Assembly: GCA_016176335.1 (NCBI GenBank)
Contig: JACOXI010000003.1
Location: 248,001 to 312,000, forward strand
Direction: 5' to 3'
DNA length: 64,000 bases
Source: Candidatus Daviesbacteria bacterium
Lineage (GTDB): Bacteria; Patescibacteria; Microgenomatia; Daviesbacterales; UBA10151
A program made the translations under genes and the position numbers. A model generated the notes under the pieces. It did not search any database, was not told the DNA's origin, and saw only the letters and a program-made list of their open reading frames with translations. This document shows positions 8,148-16,885 of this stretch, piece by piece (positions within the stretch are counted from its first letter, which is position 1; each line of letters starts with the position of its first letter).

Positions 8148-8683
8148 ACAGATTAAAGCAAAAATATATAGAAGAGATACAGGTTAAGTTACAAGAGGAG
8201 CTGGGTGTAAAAAACAGACTGGCAGTTCCAGCCTTGAAAAAAATTATTATTAGTATGGGTTTGGGTGAGGCAAAAGAGCACAAGGATGTTTTGGATAAAG
8301 TAAAAGTTTATCTGACAGCATTGGCAGGACAAATCCCGGTCGTGACATATGCCAAAAAATCAATTGCATCGTTTAAAGTAACTCGCGGTCAACCGATTGG
8401 GATGATGGTAACTTTGAGAGGCATAAGAATGTACGCTTTCTTGGACAAACTAATTAATATAGTGCTGCCGAAAGTAAGAGATTTTAAAGGTATATCGCAA
8501 GAATCTTTTGATAATCACGGCAATTTAAATATCGGGATTGGGGAGCAAACTATCTTTCCGGAGGTTGATTACAAAACCATTGATAAACAGAGAGGTTTGG
8601 CAGTAACCATCACCACAACCAGCAAAAGTCGCGAGGAAGGCAAGAAGCTTTTGGAGCTTTTAGGAATGCCTTTTAGAGGTTAA
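8144..8683 (+). CDS. rplE: 50S ribosomal protein L5
   Basis: 5S rRNA-binding central protuberance protein. I chose the ATG at 8144 (179 aa) because AAAGGA lies 6-10 nt upstream. Conserved GQIPVVTYAKKSIASFK, RGIRMYAFLDKL and the FPEVDYKTIDKQRG motif are present. Its length is normal. Confidence 0.96.
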   Translation: MNRLKQKYIEEIQVKLQEELGVKNRLAVPALKKIIISMGLGEAKEHKDVLDKVKVYLTALAGQIPVVTYAKKSIASFKVTRGQPIGMMVTLRGIRMYAFLDKLINIVLPKVRDFKGISQESFDNHGNLNIGIGEQTIFPEVDYKTIDKQRGLAVTITTTSKSREEGKKLLELLGMPFRG

Positions 8684-8686
8684 GAT

Positions 8687-8866
8687 ATGGCAAAAGTATC
8701 AAACATTGTTAAAAAGAAATTTAAATATGAGGTGCAAAAACACAACCGATGTTTACGTTGTGGTAGGGCTCGAGGGTATTTGCGAAAGTTCGGGCTTTGC
8801 AGATTATGCTTTAGGGAACTTGCTCATTTAGGGCAGTTGCCTGGAGTAAAGAAAGCGAGTTGGTAA
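8687..8866 (+). CDS. rpsN: 30S ribosomal protein S14, zinc-binding type
   Basis: Small-subunit head protein of 59 residues. The start is MAKVSNIVKKKFKYEVQKHN, and C22-x2-C25 (RCLRCGR) and C38-x2-C41 (GLCRLC) form the zinc ribbon of the short C+ form. It has 3 nt of spacing from rplE and 1 nt to rpsH, the canonical position. It ends GVKKASW as the family does. Confidence 0.96.
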   Translation: MAKVSNIVKKKFKYEVQKHNRCLRCGRARGYLRKFGLCRLCFRELAHLGQLPGVKKASW

Positions 8867-8867
8867 T

Positions 8868-9242
8868 ATGGATCCGATAGCAGATGCATTAATAAGAATT
8901 AAAAATGGTTATTTGGCCGGTAGTCAGTTGGTCACCATTAAGTATTCAAAAATAGTTTTACATATTCTCAAATTACTTGAAAAAGAAGGATATGTGGACA
9001 AAGTATCTTCTAAAAAGACTACTATTATTGTTGGACTAAAGTACGAAAACAGAATACCGGCCATAACCGAGATCGAAAGAGTATCAAAGCCTTCACTCCG
9101 AATTTATAAAGGCGTTAAGCAGTTACCGCGTGTTTTAAATGGTTTGGGAATTGCAATAGTTTCCACCCCAAAAGGTGTGATGACCGACAAAAATGCCAGA
9201 AAACAACAAGTAGGAGGCGAGGTATTAGCCCTCGTTTGGTAA
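8868..9242 (+). CDS. rpsH: 30S ribosomal protein S8
   Basis: Central-domain 16S-binding protein of 124 residues. It has MDPIADALIRIKNGY at the start, then LRIYKGVKQLPRVLNGLGIAIVSTPKG, and ends GGEVLALVW, the family C-terminus. It lies between rpsN and rplF. Confidence 0.97.
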   Translation: MDPIADALIRIKNGYLAGSQLVTIKYSKIVLHILKLLEKEGYVDKVSSKKTTIIVGLKYENRIPAITEIERVSKPSLRIYKGVKQLPRVLNGLGIAIVSTPKGVMTDKNARKQQVGGEVLALVW

Positions 9243-9244
9243 AT

Positions 9245-9817
9245 ATGTCAAGAATTGGCGATGCACCGGTTTTAATAGTTTCTAAAGTTACGGTTGAAAA
9301 AACAGGAAAGACCTTATCTGTTAGCGGGCCAAAAGGTAATTTAAAAATTGAGGTCCCTCCCGCCATTACTGTGGAGATTGAAAAGGACCAAGTGATTGTT
9401 AAAAGAAAGAGTGAACAAAAAAATATTAAAGCCTTACACGGTTTAACCAGGAGTTTGATTGCAAATATGGTCAAAGGGGTAACAGATGGTTGGAGTAAAA
9501 ACTTGGAGCTTGTGGGAGTTGGTTTTAGGGCGCAGAGTGCAGGGAATGAGTTGATACTAAATGTCGGGTATTCGCATCCGGTTAATTTGACGGCACCGCA
9601 GGGCATAACATTTGAGGTATCGGAAAATACAAAAATTAAAGTATCAGGAATTGATAAACAATTGGTCGGGCAAGTTGCAGCCAACATCAGAAAAGTAAGA
9701 ACACCGGATGTTTACAAGGGGAAAGGAATCAGATATGAAGGTGAGTATGTTAGAAAGAAGTTGGGGAAAACAGGTAAGATAGGAGCTGCTGTCGGAGGAA
9801 CAGGAGGTAAGTCGTGA
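9245..9817 (+). CDS. rplF: 50S ribosomal protein L6
   Basis: Protein near the factor-binding centre. The ATG at 9245 (MSRIGDAPVLI) matches the family; a TTG at 9236 only adds three residues overlapping rpsH. It has 190 residues with two repeated L6 domains, LELVGVGFRAQ in the second half, and DVYKGKGIRYEGEYVRKKLGKTG at the C-terminus. It overlaps rplR by 4 nt. Confidence 0.96.
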   Translation: MSRIGDAPVLIVSKVTVEKTGKTLSVSGPKGNLKIEVPPAITVEIEKDQVIVKRKSEQKNIKALHGLTRSLIANMVKGVTDGWSKNLELVGVGFRAQSAGNELILNVGYSHPVNLTAPQGITFEVSENTKIKVSGIDKQLVGQVAANIRKVRTPDVYKGKGIRYEGEYVRKKLGKTGKIGAAVGGTGGKS

Positions 9818-10140
9818 ACCAAAGAAAAAAAAGACACATAAGAGTGAGGAAATATTTAAGCGGTACGAAGGAGCGACCGAGACTGGCAGTTTTTCGTTCC
9901 AGCAAACACATTTATGCTCAAATTATTGATGATAGTTTGGGTAAAACTATAGTTTCTGCATCAGATGTAAAAATAAGCGGTACTAAAAAGGAAAAAGCCT
10001 ACAAAACAGGCAAACAATTGGCAGAAAAAGCTTTAAAAAGTAAGATTACCAATATTGTATTTGACAGGGGAGGATTTTTGTATCATGGTAGAGTGGCGGA
10101 AGTTGCAAAAGGTGCAAGAGAAGGAGGATTAAAGTTTTAA
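9814..10140 (+). CDS. rplR: 50S ribosomal protein L18
   Basis: 5S rRNA-binding protein, 108 residues. It uses a GTG start at 9814 with a strong AGGAGGT site at 9801-9807. Motifs include RPRLAVFRSSKHIYAQIIDD and FDRGGFLYHGRVAEVAKGAREGGL. Its length is slightly under the usual ~115 because of a short N-terminus. Confidence 0.96.
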   Translation: MNQRKKRHIRVRKYLSGTKERPRLAVFRSSKHIYAQIIDDSLGKTIVSASDVKISGTKKEKAYKTGKQLAEKALKSKITNIVFDRGGFLYHGRVAEVAKGAREGGLKF

Positions 10141-10143
10141 GAT

Positions 10144-10599
10144 ATGAATCCACAACAAACAGAAAACGAATATTTTGAAAGAGTAGTGCAGGTAAATAGA
10201 GTCTCTAAAAAAACTAAGGGTGGGGATAAAAGATCGCTGTCGGTTTTAGTGGTTGTTGGTGATAGAAAGGGGCAGGTGGGAGTTGGTTTAGGCAAGGCAA
10301 CCGAAGTTCAAGCAGCGATCAGAAAAGCCACCACCTATGCCAAAAAGCATATGATCAAAGTTTCTTTAAACGGTAGGACTATACCGCATTCAATTTTGCT
10401 TAAAAAAGGCGCTGCACAAGTGCTTTTAAAACCCGCCCCAGTTGGTAGCGGTGTTATTGCAGGGGGAGCAGTCAGAGTTGTTGTTGAAGCAGCGGGAATC
10501 CATGATATAGTTTCGAAGGCTTTAGGTACTGAAAATAAGGCATCTAATGTTTATGCAACACTTGAGGCATTGAGTAGACTCAAGAAGATAAAACAATGA
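10144..10599 (+). CDS. rpsE: 30S ribosomal protein S5
   Basis: Decoding-fidelity protein of 151 residues. It has FERVVQVNRVSKKTKGG, then VGVGLGKATEVQAAIRKA, and GSGVIAGGAVRVVVEAAGI. It overlaps rplO by 4 nt (ATGA), leaving no space for rpmD (L30), which normally lies here. Confidence 0.97.
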   Translation: MNPQQTENEYFERVVQVNRVSKKTKGGDKRSLSVLVVVGDRKGQVGVGLGKATEVQAAIRKATTYAKKHMIKVSLNGRTIPHSILLKKGAAQVLLKPAPVGSGVIAGGAVRVVVEAAGIHDIVSKALGTENKASNVYATLEALSRLKKIKQ

Positions 10600-11030
10600 A
10601 ATTACACGAACTGAATAAAGTGACAACAAAACCAAGAAAACGTATCGGGCGGGGGCTTGGATCGGGTAAGGGTAAAACCGGCGGCCGAGGAAGCAAAGGG
10701 CAAAAGGCAAGAGGAAAAATCCCGGTAGGATTTACAGGCAGTCTTCCTTTATATAGAAAATTGCCTTTAAGGCGCGGAAAAGGTAATCCCAAAATATCTA
10801 GGAAAGTTAAAGTTATTAGTATTTCTGCGCTAAATGTTTTTAAATCAAAAAGTGTTGTTGGTGTTGAGGAATTAATTAAAGAAAAGATTATAAGTCCAAA
10901 AGATGCAAAGAAAGGTGTAAAAATTTTAGGCAATGGTGAAATAAATACTGCTTTGACCGTCAAACTTCCGGTAACTAATTCTGCCCAAAAAAAGATAGAA
11001 AGTAAGGGCGGAAAGGTGAACAATGTCTGA
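10596..11030 (+). CDS. rplO: 50S ribosomal protein L15
   Basis: Late-assembly protein of 144 residues. The Gly/Arg-rich N-terminus (RKRIGRGLGSGKGKTGGRGS) and FTGSLPLYRKLPLRRG are diagnostic. It starts on the rpsE stop and overlaps secY by 8 nt. Confidence 0.96.
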   Translation: MKLHELNKVTTKPRKRIGRGLGSGKGKTGGRGSKGQKARGKIPVGFTGSLPLYRKLPLRRGKGNPKISRKVKVISISALNVFKSKSVVGVEELIKEKIISPKDAKKGVKILGNGEINTALTVKLPVTNSAQKKIESKGGKVNNV

Positions 11031-12336
11031 ATCGAAGACAAGCTTTGCCTATATCTTATCCCCCATATTTAATGCCTTTAAAATTCCGGAATTGAGGCGA
11101 AAAATACTCATCACTGTTTTAATTGTTATTATTTTTAGAATAGCTGCACATATTCCGGTAGGAGGGGTAGATTTGGTTGCTTTAAAGCAACTTTTTTCAT
11201 CCAATCAATTCTTGGGACTTTTGGATATTTTTTCCGGCGGAACTTTGGTTAATTTTTCAATTATTTCTTTGGGATTAAATCCGTATATTAATGCTTCAAT
11301 CGTGATGCAACTTCTAACCATGATTATACCTTCCTTGGAGGCTTTATCAAAAGAAGGAGAAATGGGGAGACAGATGATTAATCAGTATACAAGATATCTG
11401 ACAATACCTTTGGCGTTGGTACAGTCAATTGGGATGTTTGCTCTGCTTAAAAATCAAGGCATCATCACCCAAATTACACCGGTTCAGATTGCGGCCATTG
11501 TTGTGGGGATGACTGCAGGGACTATATTTTTAATGTGGCTTGGAGAGTTGATTACGGAATATGGTATAGGAAACGGTATATCTCTTCTTATTTTTGCAGG
11601 AATTGTTTCAAGAATTCCGGTGGTATTTTCTCAAACAGCTTCTGTTTTTGATCAACTGCAGACTTTAAACGTGTTGATTTTTGGAACCTTGGCAATTTTG
11701 GTGATTGCTGCGGTCGTATTTATAAATGAAGGAAGAAGACAAATTCAGGTGCATTACGCAAGGAGATTTGTCGGGGAACGGGAAACAGGCGGAGCCGCCA
11801 AAACGTACCTGCCGCTAAGAGTTAATCAGGCAGGAGTTATACCGATTATCTTTGCGGTTTCTTTGGTGTTAGTACCATCATTTCTAGGATCATATCTTGC
11901 TCAACTCCCCAACCCTCAACTGTCATTTTTGGGCAGGTGGCTTGCAGCAAATTTTAATCCTTCAAGTGTTACTTACAACTTAAGTTACTTTTTATTGGTT
12001 GTAGGATTTACCTTTTTCTACACTGCCGTTATCTTCAACCCTACCAAAGTTGCTGATGAGATTAAAAAATACGGAGGATTTATTCCCGGCATCAGGCCCG
12101 GTACTCAAACCGCAAGTTTTCTAAATTATATTATGGTAAGGATTACCTTGGCAGGAGCTATATTTTTAGGGTTGATCGCCATCCTGCCTTCTGTTGCATC
12201 GGTACTCACAGGTATTACTACCCTTATTATAGGGGGAACCGGACTTTTGATTGTTGTTTCAGTAATTATGGATACAGCAAAACAATTCGAGTCAAAACTT
12301 ATTGAAAGAAGTTATGAGGTATTTGCAAAAAGGTAA
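11023..12336 (+). CDS. secY: Protein translocase subunit SecY
   Basis: Channel of the Sec translocon in the inner membrane, 437 residues with ten predicted membrane segments. The plug and early region have GGTLVNFSIISLGLNPYINAS. The cytoplasmic loops carry REGRRQIQVHYARR-like sequence (NEGRRQIQVHYARRFVG) and KKYGGFIPGIRPG. It ends in the conserved ERSYEVFAKR. It lies between rplO and adk as in the classical spc operon. SecD and SecF are encoded at 36-39 kb. Confidence 0.98.
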   Translation: MSESKTSFAYILSPIFNAFKIPELRRKILITVLIVIIFRIAAHIPVGGVDLVALKQLFSSNQFLGLLDIFSGGTLVNFSIISLGLNPYINASIVMQLLTMIIPSLEALSKEGEMGRQMINQYTRYLTIPLALVQSIGMFALLKNQGIITQITPVQIAAIVVGMTAGTIFLMWLGELITEYGIGNGISLLIFAGIVSRIPVVFSQTASVFDQLQTLNVLIFGTLAILVIAAVVFINEGRRQIQVHYARRFVGERETGGAAKTYLPLRVNQAGVIPIIFAVSLVLVPSFLGSYLAQLPNPQLSFLGRWLAANFNPSSVTYNLSYFLLVVGFTFFYTAVIFNPTKVADEIKKYGGFIPGIRPGTQTASFLNYIMVRITLAGAIFLGLIAILPSVASVLTGITTLIIGGTGLLIVVSVIMDTAKQFESKLIERSYEVFAKR

Positions 12337-12338
12337 TT

Positions 12339-12869
12339 ATGAAAAGAATACTTTTAATTGGGGCACAAGGTTCAGGTAAATCTACCCAGGCAAAACTTTT
12401 GTCGGAATTTTTAGGAGTACCTGTTGTCAGCACCGGAGAAGTATTCAGAAATCTTGCTGCATCTGAAAGCGATGAAGGCAAAATGATTAAGGCGATTTTA
12501 GATGCGGGAAAATTAGTTGACGACAAAATCACCTCGGAAATTGTCAAAAAAAGGCTTGATGAGGATGATTGTCAGAACGGTTTTATAATGGATGGTTATC
12601 CAAGAAACTTGGAGCAAGTGAATTATTTTGATCCGCAGTTTGACAAGGTTTTTTATTTAAATGTGTCGGATGAAGAGATTATAAAAAGGTTAAGCGTAAG
12701 AGGGAGGGAGGATGATACGCCGGAGCTTATTAAGACCAGGTTGGATATTTATAGCGAGGTTACGGTACCTCTGCTAAAACACTATCAGAAGCAAGGGGTT
12801 TTGGTTGAAATTGATGGTATGGGTCAGGTAGAGAAAATCCACCAAGATTTAAGAAGTAATTTTCTGTAA
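12339..12869 (+). CDS. adk: Adenylate kinase, short form
   Basis: Interconverts ATP + AMP and 2 ADP. The P-loop GAQGSGKST (residues 8-16), the AMP-binding STGEVFRNLA and the MDGYPRN motif are present. It has 176 residues rather than ~214: the LID insertion between RLSVRGR and EDDTPELIKTRL is reduced to a few residues and there is no zinc site. It overlaps map by one base, in an operon with secY. Confidence 0.95.
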   Translation: MKRILLIGAQGSGKSTQAKLLSEFLGVPVVSTGEVFRNLAASESDEGKMIKAILDAGKLVDDKITSEIVKKRLDEDDCQNGFIMDGYPRNLEQVNYFDPQFDKVFYLNVSDEEIIKRLSVRGREDDTPELIKTRLDIYSEVTVPLLKHYQKQGVLVEIDGMGQVEKIHQDLRSNFL

Positions 12870-13621
12870 TGGTCAAGTTAAGAAATCAGTATGAATTAAA
12901 GTTGATGAGGGACAGTGGAAAGATTGCAGCAGCTGCTTTAAAAAGAGCAATTGAGGGGGTAAAGGTGGGAGTAAGAGAAATAGATGTAGATAAAGTTGCA
13001 GAAAAAACAATTTATAAATTAGGAGGGGATTTGTCCTATAAAACAGTTCCCAATTATCCTTTTGCAACCTGCATTACGGTTAATGATCGGGTGGTACACG
13101 GTTTGCCTACAGAAAGGCAATTTGTCAAAGAAGATATCGTCAGTATTGATTTGGCAGTCAAATTCAAAGGTTGGCATACTGATTGTGCATGGTCGGTACT
13201 TTTGGGGAAAGATCCTAAAAAACAAGTGTTCTTAAAAGTTGGGGAAAAGGCTTTGTGGGATGGTATTGAAAAAGCAGTTGATGGAAATACAGTGGGAGAT
13301 ATATCGAATGCTATTCAAAGTAGAGTCGAGAGAGCTGGCTTAAGCGTGGTAAGAAGTTTGGTAGGTCATGGGATTGGAAAAAATCTACATGAGGATCCTG
13401 AAATACCCGGGTACGGACCAAAAGGAGCTGGGATAAGGCTTAAATCGGGAATGACCTTGGCAATAGAGGTTATTTACACAAATGGAAAGGGAGATGTGGT
13501 GTTGGATGAGGATGGTTGGACATTCAAGACAGCGGATGGTTCTTTGGGAGGGCTTTTTGAAATGACAGTAATCGTTGGAAAAAAAGAGGCTGAAGTTTTA
13601 ACTGATTGGCGGAAAGTTTAA
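12869..13621 (+). CDS. map: Methionine aminopeptidase, type I
   Basis: Removes N-terminal Met cotranslationally. It has 250 residues with a pita-bread fold. The metal ligands appear as Asp in SIDLAVKFKGWHTDCAW (two Asp), His in VGHGIGKNLHEDP, Glu in LAIEVIY and Glu in GLFEMTV. The last motif has Met where FEHT is common. It follows adk, a very common order. Confidence 0.96.
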   Translation: MVKLRNQYELKLMRDSGKIAAAALKRAIEGVKVGVREIDVDKVAEKTIYKLGGDLSYKTVPNYPFATCITVNDRVVHGLPTERQFVKEDIVSIDLAVKFKGWHTDCAWSVLLGKDPKKQVFLKVGEKALWDGIEKAVDGNTVGDISNAIQSRVERAGLSVVRSLVGHGIGKNLHEDPEIPGYGPKGAGIRLKSGMTLAIEVIYTNGKGDVVLDEDGWTFKTADGSLGGLFEMTVIVGKKEAEVLTDWRKV

Positions 13622-13640
13622 TAGAAATTACTATTATGGG

Positions 13641-13669
13641 TTGTATTACGAGGTTAGTTCTGATAAAAT
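13641..13669 (+). promoter_or_regulatory. Internal promoter before infA
   Basis: TTGTAT (13641-13646) and TAAAAT (13664-13669) have a 17-nt spacer, and the infA ATG starts 18 nt after the -10. It would separate the alpha-type part (infA to rpsI) from the upstream operon. This is a sequence-based inference. Confidence 0.5.
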
Positions 13670-13687
13670 ACTTTGAGCCTGAAAATA

Positions 13688-13927
13688 ATGAAAGATACGC
13701 TTGAAGTAGAAGGTAAAATTTTGGAAGTTTTACCGAATACTTTGTTCAGAGTAGAAATTGATAAAAGTACTGACCTGCCTGAACTTATGGGGAGGGTAAT
13801 TTTGTGTCATATTTCTGGAAAAATGAGGATGCACTATATCAGGCTTTTGGAAGGAGATCGGGTTAGGATACAGATGAGTCCGAAGTATGATCTTGACAAA
13901 GGAAGGATTACATTTAGATTAAAATGA
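13688..13927 (+). CDS. infA: Translation initiation factor IF-1
   Basis: OB-fold factor that occupies the A site during initiation. I chose the ATG at 13688 (79 aa) because MKDTLEVEGKILEVLPNTLFRVE matches the family N-terminus; the TTG upstream is less likely. It has the conserved GRVILCHISGKMRMHYIRLLEGDRV core. A short C-terminal addition (RITFRLK) matches family ends. Its stop overlaps the rpmJ start (ATGA). Confidence 0.96.
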   Translation: MKDTLEVEGKILEVLPNTLFRVEIDKSTDLPELMGRVILCHISGKMRMHYIRLLEGDRVRIQMSPKYDLDKGRITFRLK

Positions 13928-14040
13928 AAGTACAAGCAAGTATTAAAACAAGATGTAAATTTTGTAAAGTAGTTAAAAGGGAGGGCATTTTGTATGTCAT
14001 CTGCCCACGTGACCCAAGACATAAGCAAAGACAAGGGTAA
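13924..14040 (+). CDS. rpmJ: 50S ribosomal protein L36
   Basis: Zinc-ribbon protein of 38 residues. MKVQASIKTRCKFCKVVKR is followed by ICPRDPRHKQRQG. The Cys-x2-Cys plus Cys and His ligands and the C-terminal KQRQG are diagnostic. It starts within the infA stop (ATGA) and is followed 8 nt later by rpsM, the canonical order. Confidence 0.96.
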   Translation: MKVQASIKTRCKFCKVVKREGILYVICPRDPRHKQRQG

Positions 14041-14048
14041 AATAAATT

Positions 14049-14453
14049 ATGGCAAGAATTGCAGGAGTTGATTTACCGGAAAATAAAAGAGTGGATATAG
14101 GACTTACCTATCTTTATGGGATAGGTCGTTCCAATGTGAGATTGGTTTTAAATGAAACGCGGGTTGATCCTAAAAAGAAAATTTTGGATTTAACAGAGGG
14201 TGAAATTAACAAGATTCAAAAGGCTTTAGAGCAGTTTACAGTGGAGGGAGATTTGCATCAGGAAGTTAACCAAAATATTAAAAGATTGGAAGAGATTGGA
14301 AGTTATAGAGGATTGCGACACAGGAAGAATTTGCCAGTGAGAGGACAAAGAACAAGATCTAATGCAAGGACAAAAAGAGGTAAAAGAAAGACCATTGGCG
14401 CAATGAAAAAAATTGATCGAGCAAAGGTGGAAGGACCAAAGACAGATGCCTAA
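14049..14453 (+). CDS. rpsM: 30S ribosomal protein S13
   Basis: Head protein contacting L5 and P-site tRNA. It has 134 residues: MARIAGVDLPENKRVDIGLTY, GIGRSN (helix-hairpin region), SYRGLRHRKNLPVRGQRTRSNART. The C-terminus GPKTDA lacks the longer basic tail of some species. It overlaps the rpsK start by 8 nt. Confidence 0.97.
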   Translation: MARIAGVDLPENKRVDIGLTYLYGIGRSNVRLVLNETRVDPKKKILDLTEGEINKIQKALEQFTVEGDLHQEVNQNIKRLEEIGSYRGLRHRKNLPVRGQRTRSNARTKRGKRKTIGAMKKIDRAKVEGPKTDA

Positions 14454-14838
14454 GAAAATCAAAAAAATTAAAAAACAAAAAATAGAGAGAAAGTATAGTA
14501 GCGGTAGAGTGTATGTGACAGCTACATTTAACAACACCATAGTTACTTTAACTGATAGTTTGGGAAATACCCTAGCTTGGGGGACATCCGGCGGAGCTGG
14601 ATTTAAGGGTGCAAGAAAAGCAACCCCATATGCTGCAATTTCCGCAATGGAAGCGGTTGCTCAAAAAGGCAAAGGTATGGGTATATCTTCTGTTGAACTG
14701 TATATCAAAGGACCAGGTCCAGGGAGAGATGCCACGATCAAAGCTATCAGAGGTGCCGGGATTAACATCACTATGATTGCCGATGTAACACCTATTCCGC
14801 ACAACGGCCCCAGAGCAAAAAAAAGGAGGAGGGTTTAA
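14446..14838 (+). CDS. rpsK: 30S ribosomal protein S11
   Basis: Platform protein of 130 residues. I chose the ATG at 14446 (MPKKIKKIKKQKIERK) because GGTGGAAGGA precedes it; an upstream in-frame ATG lies well inside rpsM. It has TFNNTIVTLTDSLGN, GFKGARKATPYAA, and ends THIPHNGPRAKKRRRV-like (TPIPHNGPRAKKRRRV). Confidence 0.96.
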   Translation: MPKKIKKIKKQKIERKYSSGRVYVTATFNNTIVTLTDSLGNTLAWGTSGGAGFKGARKATPYAAISAMEAVAQKGKGMGISSVELYIKGPGPGRDATIKAIRGAGINITMIADVTPIPHNGPRAKKRRRV

Positions 14839-14841
14839 TCT

Positions 14842-15444
14842 ATGGCAAGATATACGGGCCCCAAAAGGAGATTATCAAGACGAGAAGGTTTGGCATTGTT
14901 TGCAAAGGATGCTAAGTCTTTGGAGCGGAAAGGTGCAGTGCCTCCAGGTCAGCATGGTGCCAAAAGAAGAAGGAGAATCTCCGAATATGGTATACAACTT
15001 AGAGAAAAACAGAAAGCAAAAAGAATTTATGGCATTTTAGAAAGACAATTTAAAAAATATGTTTTGGAGGCAAATAAAATTAAGGGTGCAACCGGTCTGT
15101 CACTCCTGCAGATTTTAGAAACAAGGTTGGATAACGTAGTTTATAAGTTAGGTCTTTCTAAAAGCAGAGCCGGAGCAAGACAATTGGTTTCTCATGGTCA
15201 TATTCAGGTAGATGGTCAAAAAACGGCCATCCCTTCATATAAGGTAAGGACGGGTCAGACTATTGCATTATCCGCCAAATTATCGGATAATACACAAGTT
15301 AAAAAGAGTCTTGAAGGATTAGAAACCTTGCCAGAGTGGCTTGAAAGACAGGCTACAGTAGGCAAGGTTTTAAGAAAACCTGAGAGGGATGAGATGGAAC
15401 AGTCAATTGATGAACAACTGATTGTTGAGTATTATTCAAGGTAA
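14842..15444 (+). CDS. rpsD: 30S ribosomal protein S4
   Basis: 16S assembly initiator and, in many bacteria, translational repressor. It has 200 residues: ARYTGPKRRLSRREG, then PGQHGAKRRRRISEYG, and the S4 RNA-binding domain (ETRLDNVVYKLG, then ARQLVSHGHIQVDG). The zinc cysteines of the C+ form are absent. It lies between rpsK and rpoA as usual. Confidence 0.97.
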   Translation: MARYTGPKRRLSRREGLALFAKDAKSLERKGAVPPGQHGAKRRRRISEYGIQLREKQKAKRIYGILERQFKKYVLEANKIKGATGLSLLQILETRLDNVVYKLGLSKSRAGARQLVSHGHIQVDGQKTAIPSYKVRTGQTIALSAKLSDNTQVKKSLEGLETLPEWLERQATVGKVLRKPERDEMEQSIDEQLIVEYYSR

Positions 15445-15456
15445 TATTAAAAAAAA

Positions 15457-16368
15457 ATGGTTAAATTTCACATAAAAACAGAAAAAGAAGTAGAAAATTT
15501 TGCAAAAATTGTTATTGAACCGTTGGAGGTTGGGTTTGGCCATACTTTGGGTAACAGCCTAAGACGAGTTCTCTTAACATCATTGGGCGGTTCGGCTGTA
15601 ACATCAGTTAAGATAGACGGAGTTTCACATCAATTCTCAACAATAGAGGGAGTGTTGGAAGATGTTATCGAAATAATTTTGAATGTTAAAAAAATCCGCC
15701 TTCAGGTGGATTCAGAAGATCCGGTTAGATTGTTAATTAAAACATCAGGGAAAAAAGAGATTAAAGCCGGAGATTTTGAAGTTGCGGGAGCCGCACAGGT
15801 AGTGAATCCCGATCAACATATAGCAACTCTGACGGATACAAAATCCAAACTAAATATGGAGATGATTGCAGAAATTGGAAAAGGGTATTCTTTGGCAGAA
15901 GAGCGGAAAAGCAATGAAATAGGAATTATCGCAGTAGATGCATTATTCACCCCTGTTGTAGCAGTAAATTACAATGTTGAGCCGACAAGGGTTGGAAGAA
16001 GAACGGATTTTGACAAATTGGTTTTAGAGGTGACAACAGACGGATCTATTACTCCACAAGATTGCTTAAATGAGGCTGCAAAAATTTTATCAGATACTTT
16101 TAAAAAAATCTATGAGCCGGATATAGAAGAAAAAGTTGAAGAGACAAGTCTCGCAATTTCTGAAGAAGTGTTAAAAATGACAATAGAAGAGTTGGATCTT
16201 CCTGTGAGAATAACCAATGCTCTAAAAGCTATAGAGATAAATATCTTAGAGGATTTGATAAATATTCCTAAAGCGCAACTTTTAAAAGCCAAAAATTTGG
16301 GTACCAAATCAATTAGTTTAATTTCTGATAAATTAGTTGAGAGGGGGTTGTCTTTGCGTGAGGCATAA
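15457..16368 (+). CDS. rpoA: RNA polymerase alpha subunit
   Basis: Scaffold for RNA polymerase assembly, also UP-element and activator contact. It has 303 residues. The N-terminal dimerisation domain has EPLEVGFGHTLGNSLRRVLL and PTRVGRRTDFDKLVLEV. The C-terminal domain from ~240 carries ELDLPVRITNALKAIEI and LLKAKNLGTKSI, so a full alpha-CTD is retained. It overlaps rplQ by 11 nt. Confidence 0.97.
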   Translation: MVKFHIKTEKEVENFAKIVIEPLEVGFGHTLGNSLRRVLLTSLGGSAVTSVKIDGVSHQFSTIEGVLEDVIEIILNVKKIRLQVDSEDPVRLLIKTSGKKEIKAGDFEVAGAAQVVNPDQHIATLTDTKSKLNMEMIAEIGKGYSLAEERKSNEIGIIAVDALFTPVVAVNYNVEPTRVGRRTDFDKLVLEVTTDGSITPQDCLNEAAKILSDTFKKIYEPDIEEKVEETSLAISEEVLKMTIEELDLPVRITNALKAIEINILEDLINIPKAQLLKAKNLGTKSISLISDKLVERGLSLREA

Positions 16369-16885
16369 TGTATATGGTAAAAAATTGGGAAGAAATAAAA
16401 ACGAAAGAACTGCACTTTTTAAAAGTTTAGTGCGCAGTCTTTTTAGTTATGGAACTATTGAGACTTCCGAATCTAAAGCCAAGGCTGTAAAAGGGTTAGT
16501 TGATAAAATTATCAACCTGGCTAAAAACAAAAGCACCCAGCATTTATTGCAATCATATTTAGTAAACAGAGATTTACAACAAAGATTAATTAAAGAAATT
16601 GCTCCAAAACTTTCTGATAGGATTTCCGGGTATACTACCATGTTGAGAATCGGTACAAGAGCAGGTGACAGATCAACAATGGTAAGAGTGAGTCTGATAC
16701 ATAACGAGCAGTTAAAGCCAATAGAGAAAAAAGAATTAAGAATTAAGAATCGAGAATCAAGCGAAAAGATAGTAAGGACTGAAGTAAAAAAAACTGTTTC
16801 CGAGAAGAAAGGTAGAACTGGACAATCTGTTAGAAAAACTCACGTCACAAAGAAGAGGACTTCAAGATTGTCCAAAACAAAATGA
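16358..16885 (+). CDS. rplQ: 50S ribosomal protein L17
   Basis: Tunnel-exit protein. I chose the GTG at 16358 because its product starts with the family MRH signature (VRHNVYGKKLGRNKNERTAL) and GAGGGGG lies 8-13 nt upstream. The ATG at 16337 adds rpoA-derived residues. The core is ~115 residues with FSYGTIETSESKAKAV. The 175-residue total includes a basic Ser/Lys/Thr-rich tail of ~55 residues. It overlaps rplM by 4 nt. Confidence 0.94.
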   Translation: MRHNVYGKKLGRNKNERTALFKSLVRSLFSYGTIETSESKAKAVKGLVDKIINLAKNKSTQHLLQSYLVNRDLQQRLIKEIAPKLSDRISGYTTMLRIGTRAGDRSTMVRVSLIHNEQLKPIEKKELRIKNRESSEKIVRTEVKKTVSEKKGRTGQSVRKTHVTKKRTSRLSKTK

